Origin: Marinomonas polaris DSM 16579
GTDB taxonomy: Bacteria > Pseudomonadota > Gammaproteobacteria > Pseudomonadales > Marinomonadaceae
Assembly (NCBI RefSeq): GCF_900129155.1
Contig: NZ_FQVF01000009.1
Location: 124,001 to 188,000, forward strand
Reading direction: 5' to 3'
DNA length: 64,000 nucleotides
A model generated the notes under the pieces. That model saw only the letters and a program-made list of their open reading frames with translations. It was not told where the DNA came from and ran no database searches. The translations under genes were made by a program, and so were the position numbers. Shown in pieces: positions 24,165-33,845 of this stretch. The stretch's first letter is position 1; each line of letters opens with the position of its first letter.

Positions 24165-25085
24165 TTATCTTACTAATTGGGATATTTCAAATAAACTCAT
24201 TCTGCTTCGATCATTCACGATCCCCTCAAGGCGTTCGAAGATTTTTCTTTTTTGGTCGCTTTGATAATAAGTAGCTGCCCAATGGCAATCGCTTCTAACA
24301 GTCCTGTTGATACATTCAAAATAAGGCAAATCAATTTCACCCAAAGAATGTCCAAGAATTATCACTCTATCAATATCAGATAAAGACTCAAAAAACTCGC
24401 TAGAAGCATTGATACAACCAACTGTATCCTTGTAGTTCTTTTTAAAGTATCCATGAGCCTCCTTAACTGCATATTCATAGTCAGGAGAGTAAGAGTCCTC
24501 ATATGCTGCTAGTGCTTCTTCAGTTAGCGCTGAAATGTCAATTTCATCCTGGGGTGTATATCCAGAATCTTCCATACCGTGTCCAATAACAATGGGTGCA
24601 TTTGGTGTATTCAGCTTTCCATGGATATAACAAATCCTATTTGAAGGTATTTTATAAATACGATCGAGAGTGTTTGTGTAGTTGAAGCAAAGAAAACGAG
24701 CATTAGTGTCGATCTTCAATAATTTGTCTATGCCAACATCCTGAGATTCTGCCAATGACAAATACTTGCTTAACCCCCGCTTAAGACCCGTTGTAAGCAC
24801 ATCAATAGCAGACTCAACTTCATAAACAAACTGATTTTCATGAGGGTCATCATCATAGTATTCTGCTGCATGCTCAATGAGTGCGTCAACATCAAAATTA
24901 GATAGATTCTCCTCCAGACTTTCCCAATGCTTATCCAGTGTCTGGTTAGCACAAATCATAAAAGCGCCATCTTCATACAAGCGAGAGAAAGCACTGTATT
25001 CGGCATACTTCCTAAAATCAGTTAGTGATGTTGGCAAGCCATGATGTAAATCAAATCCATTACCAATGATATAAAGTGTACTCAT
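24165..25085 (-). CDS. abiH: AbiH-family abortive infection protein
   Basis: From ATG 25085 (MSTLYIIGNGFDLHHGLPTS) the protein is about 306 residues. The GNGFD-x-x-HGLPT signature at the extreme N-terminus, CFNYTNTLDRIY, YIHGKLN and ILGHSLGEID define the AbiH family, known from lactococcal phage abortive infection. Mechanism is not established. The signature must be N-terminal, so the longer frame to 25124 is rejected. It is an isolated cargo gene. Confidence 0.85.
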   Translation of the reverse strand: MSTLYIIGNGFDLHHGLPTSLTDFRKYAEYSAFSRLYEDGAFMICANQTLDKHWESLEENLSNFDVDALIEHAAEYYDDDPHENQFVYEVESAIDVLTTGLKRGLSKYLSLAESQDVGIDKLLKIDTNARFLCFNYTNTLDRIYKIPSNRICYIHGKLNTPNAPIVIGHGMEDSGYTPQDEIDISALTEEALAAYEDSYSPDYEYAVKEAHGYFKKNYKDTVGCINASSEFFESLSDIDRVIILGHSLGEIDLPYFECINRTVRSDCHWAATYYQSDQKRKIFERLEGIVNDRSRMSLFEISQLVR

Positions 25086-25346
25086 GCCTGTTCCATCCTG
25101 TATATTTCTAAGAAAGCTCTTCACTAGTAAGATAAAATTTCGTCATGGTTTTGCTTCATTAGTACAATATCAACTGCCCATATGTCTGGTTTAGAACTCT
25201 GCTGATAACCTGTCAGATAATATGCGCTTATTAAGTTTCATGTCCCGCACTTAAAGATGCATTTATTATTTCAAGAAATTGATAAATTTAGGCTAAAGAT
25301 GGGCTTCCCTCTCTATCGGCATTGATGAGATGTTACATCAAAATTC

Positions 25347-25466
25347 GGAACAAAAACGTACACTAAGCCGATCATAGCGATTGTAATGGCCTGAATTAAA
25401 CCACACCAAGTCTTGCAACGAAGTCTTATGAGGTGGGTCCGATTAGCTTAGTGTACGTTTTGTTCC
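25347..25466. repeat. 120-bp element bounded by 21-22 bp inverted repeats
   Basis: GGAACAAAAACGTACACTAAGC at the left is matched by GCTTAGTGTACGTTTTGTTCC at the right, differing only by one A in a run. The interior of about 77 bp is non-coding. The size and terminal symmetry resemble a miniature inverted-repeat transposable element. No clear target duplication is seen. A long-stem terminator for the gene ending at 25485 is the alternative. Confidence 0.6.
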
Positions 25467-25484
25467 ATTGTTTTTCAGATCCCC

Positions 25485-26609
25485 TTAATAGTCTTGATCG
25501 TTACCAAGTAGGTAAGAGAGTCTTTCGATATCATTTACTGTGCTTTTGCCTTCAGCAATTCGATTACGAATGACATGAATTTCATCTAGTCTCGTCTTGA
25601 GCTGCTCAGTGCTTTCACCAATTTGAAAGCCGCCTGTCATCTCAAGCCACTGATCTTTGGGACGGATATTCGGTATCTCGTAATGCATGCTTTCATCTGT
25701 CTCATCTGGAAAAGGGCTGTCAAAAGCGTTTGCAGAAACACGGATGGTCAAATTATCCGATAATCCTTCAATCTTCTCTAAAATCTCAGGTGGACAATTT
25801 TCGTTAAAGGTCAGCACATGGTCATAGAGCATACCGTCATTACTGCGGTTTTCTTGGGTGTCCCACTCCAGCGAATCGAGATCTTCGTTGGTTAGGCCAA
25901 GTTCCATTGCTAATCTGCTCTGAGAGCGTATGCCATATCGTAGTTCTGGGTCAGCCCAGTCGTCATTGACGCTGCCCCCAACTTCAAGCTCGAATTCGTG
26001 AAACCCGCGCTTGCCTGCCATGCGAGGAAATGTCACCTGAACTACCATATCAAGAGTGTCGCCACAGAATGGTTTATCTTCCAATGGCTCGCCCTTGTAT
26101 TTGGTTTTGGCAATAACAACCAGCTCGTCACCTCGATCTTCGATTTGTACATTTTCATAATAAGGTGAATCGAAAAATTCCGCATTGGTTTCAGCCATTG
26201 CACCAGAAAGCTGATCATCTATTAGAGTTTGGCAATCGGGTAGGAAAACTTCGGCCATATAGCTTTCGAGTGTGTCATAGATCCAAACATTTGCAGCGCA
26301 TAGCCCTTCATCGGCAAGCTTTTCAGCTAGAAATTTAACAAGGTCGATTGATTGGGTAAGGTCATTTGGCAAACCGTTAAATTTTGAGCGTCTGTCGTCC
26401 ATCAACGGTACATCAGGAATGAAGATATCAACCTCTTCGAGCTGATCCAGTGGGTAGGTCTTTTCAGCCATAAGCGCAGCATGGCTCTTATACCCAAAAA
26501 ACGCTGCAACAAGTTCTCTGGCATGTGAGGCTTTTAGCTTTTCAGTGGATTGGGAAGCATGATTGTTACGCAGGAAATCAGCGCAAAGTTTTGATAAGTC
26601 AGTACTCAT
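25485..26609 (-). CDS. Hypothetical cargo protein, 374 aa
   Basis: I do not recognise the full-length family. The N-terminal 45 residues (CADFLRNNH...HARELVAAFFGYKSHAALMAE) resemble a short helical domain seen before several unrelated bacterial proteins. The rest is acidic, soluble and without membrane segments. It is more GC-rich and evenly coded than the flanking cargo. It is monocistronic, with the inverted-repeat element immediately downstream. Confidence 0.6.
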   Translation of the reverse strand: MSTDLSKLCADFLRNNHASQSTEKLKASHARELVAAFFGYKSHAALMAEKTYPLDQLEEVDIFIPDVPLMDDRRSKFNGLPNDLTQSIDLVKFLAEKLADEGLCAANVWIYDTLESYMAEVFLPDCQTLIDDQLSGAMAETNAEFFDSPYYENVQIEDRGDELVVIAKTKYKGEPLEDKPFCGDTLDMVVQVTFPRMAGKRGFHEFELEVGGSVNDDWADPELRYGIRSQSRLAMELGLTNEDLDSLEWDTQENRSNDGMLYDHVLTFNENCPPEILEKIEGLSDNLTIRVSANAFDSPFPDETDESMHYEIPNIRPKDQWLEMTGGFQIGESTEQLKTRLDEIHVIRNRIAEGKSTVNDIERLSYLLGNDQDY

Positions 26610-26782
26610 GAGAGTGATCCTTTACAAACAACGCTGGACTTTTTTATAGGTAGTGGTAAGTGTTTAAGTCACTACGCTTGCCAGCATGGTTAATTAAGAT
26701 CAACTGAAATTGGCAGGTAGTTCGGTATGCTGTCTTTTAGGTCACTTACAGCCTTGGCAATCAGCTCCAATATCTAAGATAG

Positions 26783-27019
26783 CAGACTAGCCGAATTTGG
26801 CAAGATGAATTAACGAGATTTGATCGAGCATATGAAGAGGTGACCGTGGCAACCATTTCTATGAGCAGGGAAGTGGATGGTCGCTTGAGGCGATTTCGCT
26901 CGAGTCGTCTAGAGCGGATATTGTCTGGTGAAAACTTGATCGATGCGGCGGCATGGTCAACCGGCCATTTCAAACCTGCCTATTTATTATCCGGCTATAT
27001 GGCCATGGTCACCCTATAG
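26783..27019 (+). pseudogene. Unrecognised open fragment without a good start
   Basis: This frame is open from a TAG at 26780 to a TAG at 27017-27019 and encodes about 78 residues including DELTRFDRAYEEV, GRLRRFRSSRLERIL and IDAAAWSTGHFKPAYLL. The composition is more protein-like than its surroundings but there is no ribosome site. It is probably a remnant. The wider stretch 26610-27857 holds only this, a weak 77-residue frame at 27152-27382 that I cannot assign, and two hairpins. Confidence 0.3.
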
Positions 27020-27500
27020 TTTGTATAGGAGTCAACCTCTTAGATACCCTAATCAACAAATCCTTTTCTTCTTATTCTCTTACTCGCTTGGCTTGTCCTC
27101 TTTTTCCCCGGGGTGTTCTTTTTTAATTTTTTCTTAAAGAGCGTTAATAGGATGGGATTTCAAGGTGCGTGCCAATTCTTCGTTGGTTGTGTCCTTTCTT
27201 TGAGGGTAATCCGGTATGGTTGGGCTGTGAGTGTTCTAGCTAGTGGTTTGACCGGATCTAACGCGAATCCTTATTTTTGGATGGCCGTTCCGGCGAGTTT
27301 GGTGTTACCCGAAATAAATCGACCTCCGTGGTGGGGGCGCGGAGCCGCAGAGCTATTAGGCGAAGAAAAAAAGCAGGAATGAAAGGTTGGTTTTTTTATT
27401 AATGCAGCTTGCCATGTCAAAAACACCGAAAGAATACATGCTAGAAGTGATTTTCAAAAAGCAAAGTGGTGTGGTTTTTTCGACCCATCTAACGGGAAAC

Positions 27501-27540
27501 TGCCAATTATATGAAAAAATATAATTGCATATAATTGGCA
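27501..27540. repeat. Perfect 13-bp inverted repeat
   Basis: TGCCAATTATATG and CATATAATTGGCA are separated by 14 AT-rich bases. There is no adjacent gene start. It may be an operator, a small stem-loop or a replication relic; I cannot tell. Confidence 0.5.
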
Positions 27541-27791
27541 TCTTAGAAGAGTAATTTATTACTTTTTTCTTCAGGGGGATGTCGTTAGCAATTCTCCATA
27601 TCAGATAGCCTCTAGCAAACTCTGGGACGTCCTGTAGTGCGTAGCCAGATTGTTGATGGTATGTAACAATGTCGAAAGAACTACAGCTAGTTATAAAGTG
27701 AACGTGGAACTTTATGTATGAAAGCACAACAGGTTGAAAAATTGCTTCTCGATGACATTAGTGGAGTAGCAATTGTAGTCATCAATGGATG

Positions 27792-27823
27792 AAGTCGGCA
27801 AGATTGTCTCATGTTGCCGACTT
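27792..27823. terminator. Hairpin downstream of the DUF3883 gene
   Basis: AAGTCGGCAA...TTGCCGACTT is a 10-bp perfect stem located 35 bp beyond the stop of the minus-strand gene. Terminator-like but with a short T-run. Confidence 0.5.
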
Positions 27824-27857
27824 AATCGTATGTTCCCTAGTTTCTAAGGTAGAGTCC

Positions 27858-28994
27858 CTAATTGACCTCGTCCAAATCAAATTCAACTTTGTAAGCAATT
27901 GGGTTAAGCTCACATTCTCCATAAAAATCCTTGGCAAGCTTAGCGTGGACATCTTTTGGCTCGTTATGTTTATCATACTCAACTAAATAGAAATAATAAT
28001 TGTCTCGAAGCTCCTCTGACTCGGATCTAAAGCGCTCATTATCCGAAAGAAAAAAATGATATCCACCTTTCCATCTGCTAATGGTTTTAACTTCGATATA
28101 GCGCTTTACTTTTTTAGCTGAGTAAGACTGAAAATCATATCCGAAACTAGGCTTATTAGTTAGATCTTTTACTTTTTCTTGTAAATCACCCAAGTTAGCT
28201 CCAATTAGTCTCGTTTTCTCCCACTCAAGGGCAAATGCTTCACTTTTCTTGCCTTTCTCTGCTCTGATTTGATTCAACTTTTCGAAATCTACACTTTGAT
28301 CAGACGGCTTTCGCTTTTTTTTATCAGGCTTTGAACTGGGAGAACCTACAAGCGTTTTTTTAATGTATTTGGCATATAGGAATTGCATAAACCTAGGATT
28401 GCTCCAATCTTTGGTGATTTCGTTATTATTCTTCTCGCGTACAAGAATATTTTGAATCTCGCTAATGTAGCAGTCATCAGCATAGCCTAGTTCTTTGGCA
28501 ACTAATTGAAGGTGTTCAGCGCTGCACATATTGATGAAACTTTCAGGAAAATAAAGACTCAATATTTTTGCTTTAAACATCTGGGAGGTCTTGTTAGCAT
28601 CAATTTCATGGAAGTCTTTTTTCTTTCCTGCTTCAATAAGTCTTAAAAGTTCGTTTTTTACATTTCGATAAGCTTCTTCAGAGTTTCCAGTGTTATTAAA
28701 CTTTTTTGAAAAACGATAGACTTTCTTTGGATCATACTTAGTTCGACCAAAGTAAATGCCAAACTTAAACGAGGTGGAACCTTGGATATTCGCCCAAGTT
28801 ATGGTTTTTGCTTCTACTTGAGCGCAGAATGAATTGGTCCCATGACCAATGACATAATCGTCAATTTCCATACTCTCAAGGTTATCTAATGGGAAGTCTT
28901 TTAAAAAAGCCCCTCTAAATTTGTGTGCTTTGTCCTCTTGTTCGCTGCTATACATAGGTTCGAACTTCATTAAATCGCTAGTTTTAATAGACAT
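27858..28994 (-). CDS. MrcB-N/DUF3883-like restriction-type protein
   Basis: The 378-residue protein has an N-terminal part with FKFGIYFGRTKYDPKKVYRF, resembling the MrcB N-terminal specificity domain of type IV restriction systems. The C-terminus (FGYDFQSYS, KRYIEVKTI, FFLSDNERFRS, NYYFYLVEY) is a DUF3883 domain, a PD-(D/E)xK-like fold with the E-x-K triad visible in YIEVK. A lysine-rich linker separates the two. It may be a single-protein modified-DNA restriction factor. Start ATG 28994 follows AAGGAAG. Confidence 0.7.
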   Translation of the reverse strand: MSIKTSDLMKFEPMYSSEQEDKAHKFRGAFLKDFPLDNLESMEIDDYVIGHGTNSFCAQVEAKTITWANIQGSTSFKFGIYFGRTKYDPKKVYRFSKKFNNTGNSEEAYRNVKNELLRLIEAGKKKDFHEIDANKTSQMFKAKILSLYFPESFINMCSAEHLQLVAKELGYADDCYISEIQNILVREKNNNEITKDWSNPRFMQFLYAKYIKKTLVGSPSSKPDKKKRKPSDQSVDFEKLNQIRAEKGKKSEAFALEWEKTRLIGANLGDLQEKVKDLTNKPSFGYDFQSYSAKKVKRYIEVKTISRWKGGYHFFLSDNERFRSESEELRDNYYFYLVEYDKHNEPKDVHAKLAKDFYGECELNPIAYKVEFDLDEVN

Positions 28995-29155
28995 ACTACT
29001 TCCTTATAAAAGTTTAACGGGCGAGACATGTTAGGTGCTAAAGTGTTTAAAAAAGGGGGTGATTCATAACTTATTAGTGCTTTCTACTTTTACCTTGTCC
29101 GTAGGCCATGAGTGGACTTCCCAAAGTTTGCTAGACAGTAGTCATTTCCAAAAAA

Positions 29156-29488
29156 TCATACAATCCCAACTAACTTTTCCAAAACTTTATCAATGGCACT
29201 GGCTGCTTTTGCTACTGATTTCAGCTTGTTAATATCATTTTTAATGGTAGCTCTAGCTAAACTGACTTCCTCAAGTAAACTTCTTAACGCCTCATTATTT
29301 GACTGACTTAATCTAGAGTTATTTGTAATTATTGATATATTGTATTCAACTATTTTGTCACCTAGTTTATCGCATTTCAGACAAATATGTTCTTGTTCAG
29401 GTGTCATTATTATCGAATCTAAGTATGTTTGAAGTTCATCGTAAAGAGACTTGATTTCAGCATAAATTTTTTCGTGCGTTTCTATCAT
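29156..29488 (-). CDS. Small coiled-coil protein, third gene of the DUF6765 trio
   Basis: 110 residues, almost entirely helical with heptad-like spacing (IYAEIKSLYDELQTYLDSI...LKSVAKAASAIDKVLEKLV). It begins 8 bp after the lipoprotein stop, so the two are co-transcribed. No known family. A cytosolic partner of the lipoprotein or an immunity-type protein are both possible. Confidence 0.6.
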   Translation of the reverse strand: MIETHEKIYAEIKSLYDELQTYLDSIIMTPEQEHICLKCDKLGDKIVEYNISIITNNSRLSQSNNEALRSLLEEVSLARATIKNDINKLKSVAKAASAIDKVLEKLVGIV

Positions 29489-29496
29489 TTTGTTGC

Positions 29497-30402
29497 CTAT
29501 AAGGTGCTTTGGAAGTTTTTTAACTTCTTCAATTGTATTTGTGTTGATTCGATTGCACTCGTTACTGAATCCTTCGAAAAAGTATCGGTTTGATTAAGAG
29601 AGTCGACAAGAGCAATATTTAGATCTTGTACCGCTTGTAATGCACTTTCTAAATTCTTAAATTTAGTATTTAAAGCGTTTATATTCGACTTTAATATGTA
29701 AGCTTTTCTGTATGCCTCAATGCGTTCTTCTAATGAGTGGAAGAGGGCCGCACATCTTGCATTTTCTGTCTCACATCGATTGGGATTGTTCAGCATATAG
29801 AGTCTAGCTCTTAGCTCTTTCTCCATTGAAATTTTTGTGATCATTTCCCATGCTTGGAGTTCTTTGCTTAGAGTTTGAAATGATCGTTGTACGATGCTTT
29901 GGGAGCTAATTAGTACTTGTTTAAGGCTCTTGTATCTAGCTCTTTCTGAATATGCTCTGGTGATAGTATTTACGCTAATCGATACTAGTTCTATCTGAGG
30001 TTTGTCTATCACTTGAGTGGAAGAAAGTTCGGACAATGAGGATAGTGAAGAATTGAGCTGTCTAGAATAGGAGTCTAAATCTTCATCGTAGTTGTCTGAA
30101 GAGAGAAGATATATACTTTGTGAGAATGAAAGAAGGTTTTGTAGCATTGTTACTTGACCTCGATTGTCTATTTTCTTAATGAGTAGGTCATTACTCGAAA
30201 TTCCATCTCTTGAAGCTTGAGCTAATACCGCATCTACTTGTGCATTATGTGTTTGCTGATAGACCTCCAAAAGAGCTTCTTCAACTTCGTGTGTTTGCTT
30301 AGCATAGTTATTAACTAAACCTAATGATTTGTTAGAGGCGCAGCCCATTAGGCCAAACGATAAAAATATAACGAAAAAAACTCTTTGATATACTATTTTC
30401 AT
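29497..30402 (-). CDS. Predicted lipoprotein, second gene of the DUF6765 trio
   Basis: From ATG 30402 the 301-residue product begins with a basic n-region, a hydrophobic stretch VFFVIFLSFG and a lipobox LMGC, so it should be lipidated and anchored after signal peptidase II. The mature protein is long-helical and serine-rich (LNSSLSSLSELSS). A longer frame to 30480 would bury the signal peptide and overlap the upstream gene, so it is rejected. No Shine-Dalgarno is obvious. Function is unknown. Confidence 0.7.
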   Translation of the reverse strand: MKIVYQRVFFVIFLSFGLMGCASNKSLGLVNNYAKQTHEVEEALLEVYQQTHNAQVDAVLAQASRDGISSNDLLIKKIDNRGQVTMLQNLLSFSQSIYLLSSDNYDEDLDSYSRQLNSSLSSLSELSSTQVIDKPQIELVSISVNTITRAYSERARYKSLKQVLISSQSIVQRSFQTLSKELQAWEMITKISMEKELRARLYMLNNPNRCETENARCAALFHSLEERIEAYRKAYILKSNINALNTKFKNLESALQAVQDLNIALVDSLNQTDTFSKDSVTSAIESTQIQLKKLKNFQSTL

Positions 30403-30445
30403 AAATAGGATTTTATTTGACCAATTTAGTTGCTTTAGTTTTGGG

Positions 30446-31516
30446 TTAGGCGACGCAAATGCCGTAGCTTGGGAGTACATCTCGAATAATCTCCAGTCGA
30501 TAGGTTTTTAGTGCATCATGAAAGTATTTCCAATCAGAGGTTAGAAAAGCTTCGGAGTAGGGATATTTGAAAACACCGTCTATTTTTATTCCTTCGCCTC
30601 TTGCTTTAAATTTCCAGCTATCTTGACCTTCAATATCAAAACTTAAATCGACAGCTCCCAGCTCGAATTTGTCTTCTTGAAGCCATTTTAACCATTCTTT
30701 ATGACGAGCGTCTCCACTGTCATCATTAATAGTAAGTAGTGCGTGTTTAATAAGTGCTAGTTGATCTTTTGTTAAGCCTGGTTGATTATCAATATCTATC
30801 GAAGTGTCTCTAGACTTCCAGCATTGCATCGCTTTACACATAGCATCTGCGGCATCTAAAAAAATCTTTGTATTATCTCGTTCAACTTTTTTTCCTAGCC
30901 CATTTTGATATTCCCAAGAGGTATAGGGACGATCAGGAAAAGATAGGGCTGCGCCATGGCCTAGGGGCGACGACTCTGATATAGCATAGCTAAATAAATT
31001 GTCTTTGACTTTTTGTAAGAGACTGGTCGATGTGGATTCTAATTCATCAACCCGATTAACATCATGTATAACGCCGGCGAAGCCTTGATGGGCAAATGTG
31101 TCAGCGTAAACATGCATAGCTACCCCCATCATTTGGGCTGCATACGGTCGCTCCCAATGTTGTGCAACCATTTTCAACATGTCTCTAGCTACCTGACTGT
31201 CTGGCATGCATATTAATCGATTTATGAAGCTTCCTTCTGGAGTTTCACTTGATGGAAAACCTTCGTTACCAGGTAAAAAATGAAAAGGTATCCACACTAA
31301 GTTATTCGCTAACTCTTGCGTGTTTCGGTAATCAAGCATTTTATGTGCAGAAACAATTCGATCATACATTGCACCATTTTCAAAATGGATTTGAGAATCA
31401 TTTGTTGCTTCATCTACATATTGTGCCGAATAGGCAACCTTCTCGGCTGTATAATGATCGATACCGGCGTAACGGGCTACGACATAAGTTAGGGTATGAT
31501 GTCCGTCTATCTGCAT
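30446..31516 (-). CDS. DUF6765-like, phospholipase C/S1-P1 nuclease-like fold protein
   Basis: The 356-residue protein starts MQIDGHHTLTYVVARYAG and has AYSAQYVDEATN, PFHFLPGNEG and MHVYADTFAHQGFAG. The His/Asp-rich N-terminal half resembles the zinc-dependent phospholipase C-like family DUF6765. It lacks a signal peptide. It leads a three-gene unit with a lipoprotein and a coiled-coil protein. A strong AAGGAAAG site precedes the ATG. A membrane-active or secreted-effector role is only speculation. Confidence 0.6.
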   Translation of the reverse strand: MQIDGHHTLTYVVARYAGIDHYTAEKVAYSAQYVDEATNDSQIHFENGAMYDRIVSAHKMLDYRNTQELANNLVWIPFHFLPGNEGFPSSETPEGSFINRLICMPDSQVARDMLKMVAQHWERPYAAQMMGVAMHVYADTFAHQGFAGVIHDVNRVDELESTSTSLLQKVKDNLFSYAISESSPLGHGAALSFPDRPYTSWEYQNGLGKKVERDNTKIFLDAADAMCKAMQCWKSRDTSIDIDNQPGLTKDQLALIKHALLTINDDSGDARHKEWLKWLQEDKFELGAVDLSFDIEGQDSWKFKARGEGIKIDGVFKYPYSEAFLTSDWKYFHDALKTYRLEIIRDVLPSYGICVA

Positions 31517-31898
31517 TTGACTTTCCTTATATAAATGGGCGTAAGATAATCGAGTAAATATTTATATAGCATAGTATTTAGTTAATTGGCTAAGCTTTGT
31601 GTTAATAACTGACGATTTATTGTTCATAATCATTCACTCTTTCGGTAATTAATACATCGAATTGGTGTACTGAAATTACTCTAATCCTGTTCACCATTCG
31701 ACTGGGGTATTTGTCTAGTAAAGTCTGGATAGTCCATACTTCCCATTGAGTAATGAGTCGGTAGAACTGTTACTGTTGCCAACGAGTGAGTTTTAGAGGA
31801 AGTGAAGGGTCTCCAGATGGCAATAAAGCAAGCTGATTAATCACTTGTCATAGCTTAAAAGGTGTTCTGACTTCGTAAGCAATTAAATAGGGAAAGCT
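31517..31898. other. Divergent intergenic region between DUF6765 and the Gabija-like operon
   Basis: AT-rich, about 380 bp, presumably with two divergent promoters. I see no reading frame worth calling, no palindromic operator and no RNA motif. Confidence 0.5.
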
Positions 31899-33845
31899 AT
31901 GTACATAAGTAATTTAAAAGCGGAAGGTTTTCGATGCTTTGGCAAAGACTTCAATGTTCAATTATCAGATGGTCTAAATGTAATAGTTGGCGAAAATGGT
32001 GCAGGTAAAACAGCTATCATAAGTGCGATTCGTCAATTATTTGAAGATTCAGAAACGGGTAGATATAGCCTAACTAGCGATGATTTTTTTCGCCCATTCG
32101 TAGTTGAAGGAAAAACGGCCGAATCTTTCTCAATTTGTGCTGAATTTGATGGGTTGAATACAAAAGATAAAGTAGCCTTTCTTCCTTGGGTAGGAGCTTC
32201 CAATACAGCATTATTAAATCTACAAGCTGAAAATAAAGAAATACGTGGAAGGTTCAAAAAAGTTATATGGGGAGGGAAGTCAAAAAGTTCTCAATTTGAT
32301 CCTGAGTTGTTAGATCTAGTTCAATGTATCTATTTACCGCCGCTAAGAGACGCAGAAGCAAAATTGTCGAACGGTCGTCAGTCTAGGCTTTCAAAACTTC
32401 TTAAGGCGCTAAATCGCAAGCAGCTAAAACAATGTAGAAAAGACGACGCATTACACCCTCTTGAAGCTAGTTTGAAGAACTTCAACGAATCCTTGGCAAA
32501 TGATGAGACATTGAGCATTAAAGGTGCTAACGCACTGATATCAAGTAACTTAACTAAAGCAATTGGACATCATTTTGCACAAAATACTAGTATTCAATTT
32601 GCCGAAAGTGATTTCACTAAGATCGCAGAGAACCTTACCTTAATGTTCTTTCCGGACTTGTCGGCTGAGGAGCAGACGTTGTTCCGTGACCTTAGCCAAA
32701 ACAGCTTAGGATATAACAACTTACTGTATATAGCTTCAATTCTTGCTGAACTTACTCTAGATGATGAGGATGAAGAACAACCTCTTTTTAAGTTGCTACT
32801 GATCGAAGAACCGGAAGCTCATTTACATCCACAGTTACAAATTAGACTGCTAAACCATCTCAAATCAGTAGCACAACAGAATAAAAATGTTCAGGTTATT
32901 GTCACTACGCATTCAACAGTTTTAGCCTCTTCGGTTGACCTTGAGTCGATAATTCATATATCTAAATTACCAACTCCTGTAGCGACACCTTTACGAAATT
33001 GTGGATTACCGACACCCAGTAGCCAATTCATTAATCGTTGGCTAGATGTAACAAAGTCAAATTTACTATTTGCTAGCGGTGTAATTCTTGTCGAAGGGAT
33101 TGCAGAGCAAATGCTAATTCCAGCTTTGGCAAAAATAGTTCTAAAGGAACAGAAAGAAGGGTGCAAAAGTCTCGAAGACCTTGGGGTATCAACAATCAAC
33201 CTAAATGGGATCTACTTTAATCACTTCATGCAACTATATTGCAACGTTTCAAAGTCAGATGATATTGCAGAAGAAGCACAATGGGAGAGCATTCCGGTAA
33301 GATGTGTTGGAATAACCGATTTGGACCCTCCAAAAACCGTAAAGAAAAAAGTACCTGATCCGGAAATGAAGGGTGTTGAAAAAGAAATAAGTGAAGACTT
33401 TCTTCCTTGCGAAGGTAATATTCTTGATGGGACCAACCATGCAATTAAACTAGTTGACCATGTCAATAACTCAGCTAATGCACGACTTTATGTAAGTAAG
33501 TATAAGACATTAGAGTATGACTTAGCCATGGAGGGTAATAATGCAGCATTAATGTCCAGGGTAATTGCTGATTTGTGGCCGGAACCAACTGAAAAGAAGG
33601 GCACAGTAATTCCAAAGTTTATTGCAATGTCAGAGGAAGACTGGAGTAAAAAATCAACTCATGAGGTTGCTACTACTGCTCACGAAATACTTAAAAAAAT
33701 TGATAACGACAGTATTGGTAAGGGGCTGTTTGCTCAAGTTTTGAGCGATAGAATCCAGTCTAGTGGGTTTGATTTTACTGTTCCTGAGTATATCAAAAAT
33801 GCCATTCTGTGGGCTTCATCGTTAGATGTCACGGAGGATAAATGA
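31899..33845 (+). CDS. gajA: OLD-family ATPase-TOPRIM nuclease, Gabija GajA-like
   Basis: 648 residues. The ABC-type ATPase begins with YISNLKAEGFRCF and has Walker A GENGAGKT at 31-38, Walker B LLLIEEPEAHLHPQ and the TTHS switch. A TOPRIM nuclease follows with the glutamate E399 (LVEGIAEQ) and DLD at 474-476. In Gabija, GajA nicks phage DNA when nucleotide levels fall, working with the helicase-like GajB. The stop overlaps the downstream helicase gene (ATGATG), so the pair is coupled. It is somewhat longer than the best-known GajA, so a class-2 OLD relative is the alternative name. Confidence 0.82.
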   Translation: MYISNLKAEGFRCFGKDFNVQLSDGLNVIVGENGAGKTAIISAIRQLFEDSETGRYSLTSDDFFRPFVVEGKTAESFSICAEFDGLNTKDKVAFLPWVGASNTALLNLQAENKEIRGRFKKVIWGGKSKSSQFDPELLDLVQCIYLPPLRDAEAKLSNGRQSRLSKLLKALNRKQLKQCRKDDALHPLEASLKNFNESLANDETLSIKGANALISSNLTKAIGHHFAQNTSIQFAESDFTKIAENLTLMFFPDLSAEEQTLFRDLSQNSLGYNNLLYIASILAELTLDDEDEEQPLFKLLLIEEPEAHLHPQLQIRLLNHLKSVAQQNKNVQVIVTTHSTVLASSVDLESIIHISKLPTPVATPLRNCGLPTPSSQFINRWLDVTKSNLLFASGVILVEGIAEQMLIPALAKIVLKEQKEGCKSLEDLGVSTINLNGIYFNHFMQLYCNVSKSDDIAEEAQWESIPVRCVGITDLDPPKTVKKKVPDPEMKGVEKEISEDFLPCEGNILDGTNHAIKLVDHVNNSANARLYVSKYKTLEYDLAMEGNNAALMSRVIADLWPEPTEKKGTVIPKFIAMSEEDWSKKSTHEVATTAHEILKKIDNDSIGKGLFAQVLSDRIQSSGFDFTVPEYIKNAILWASSLDVTEDK

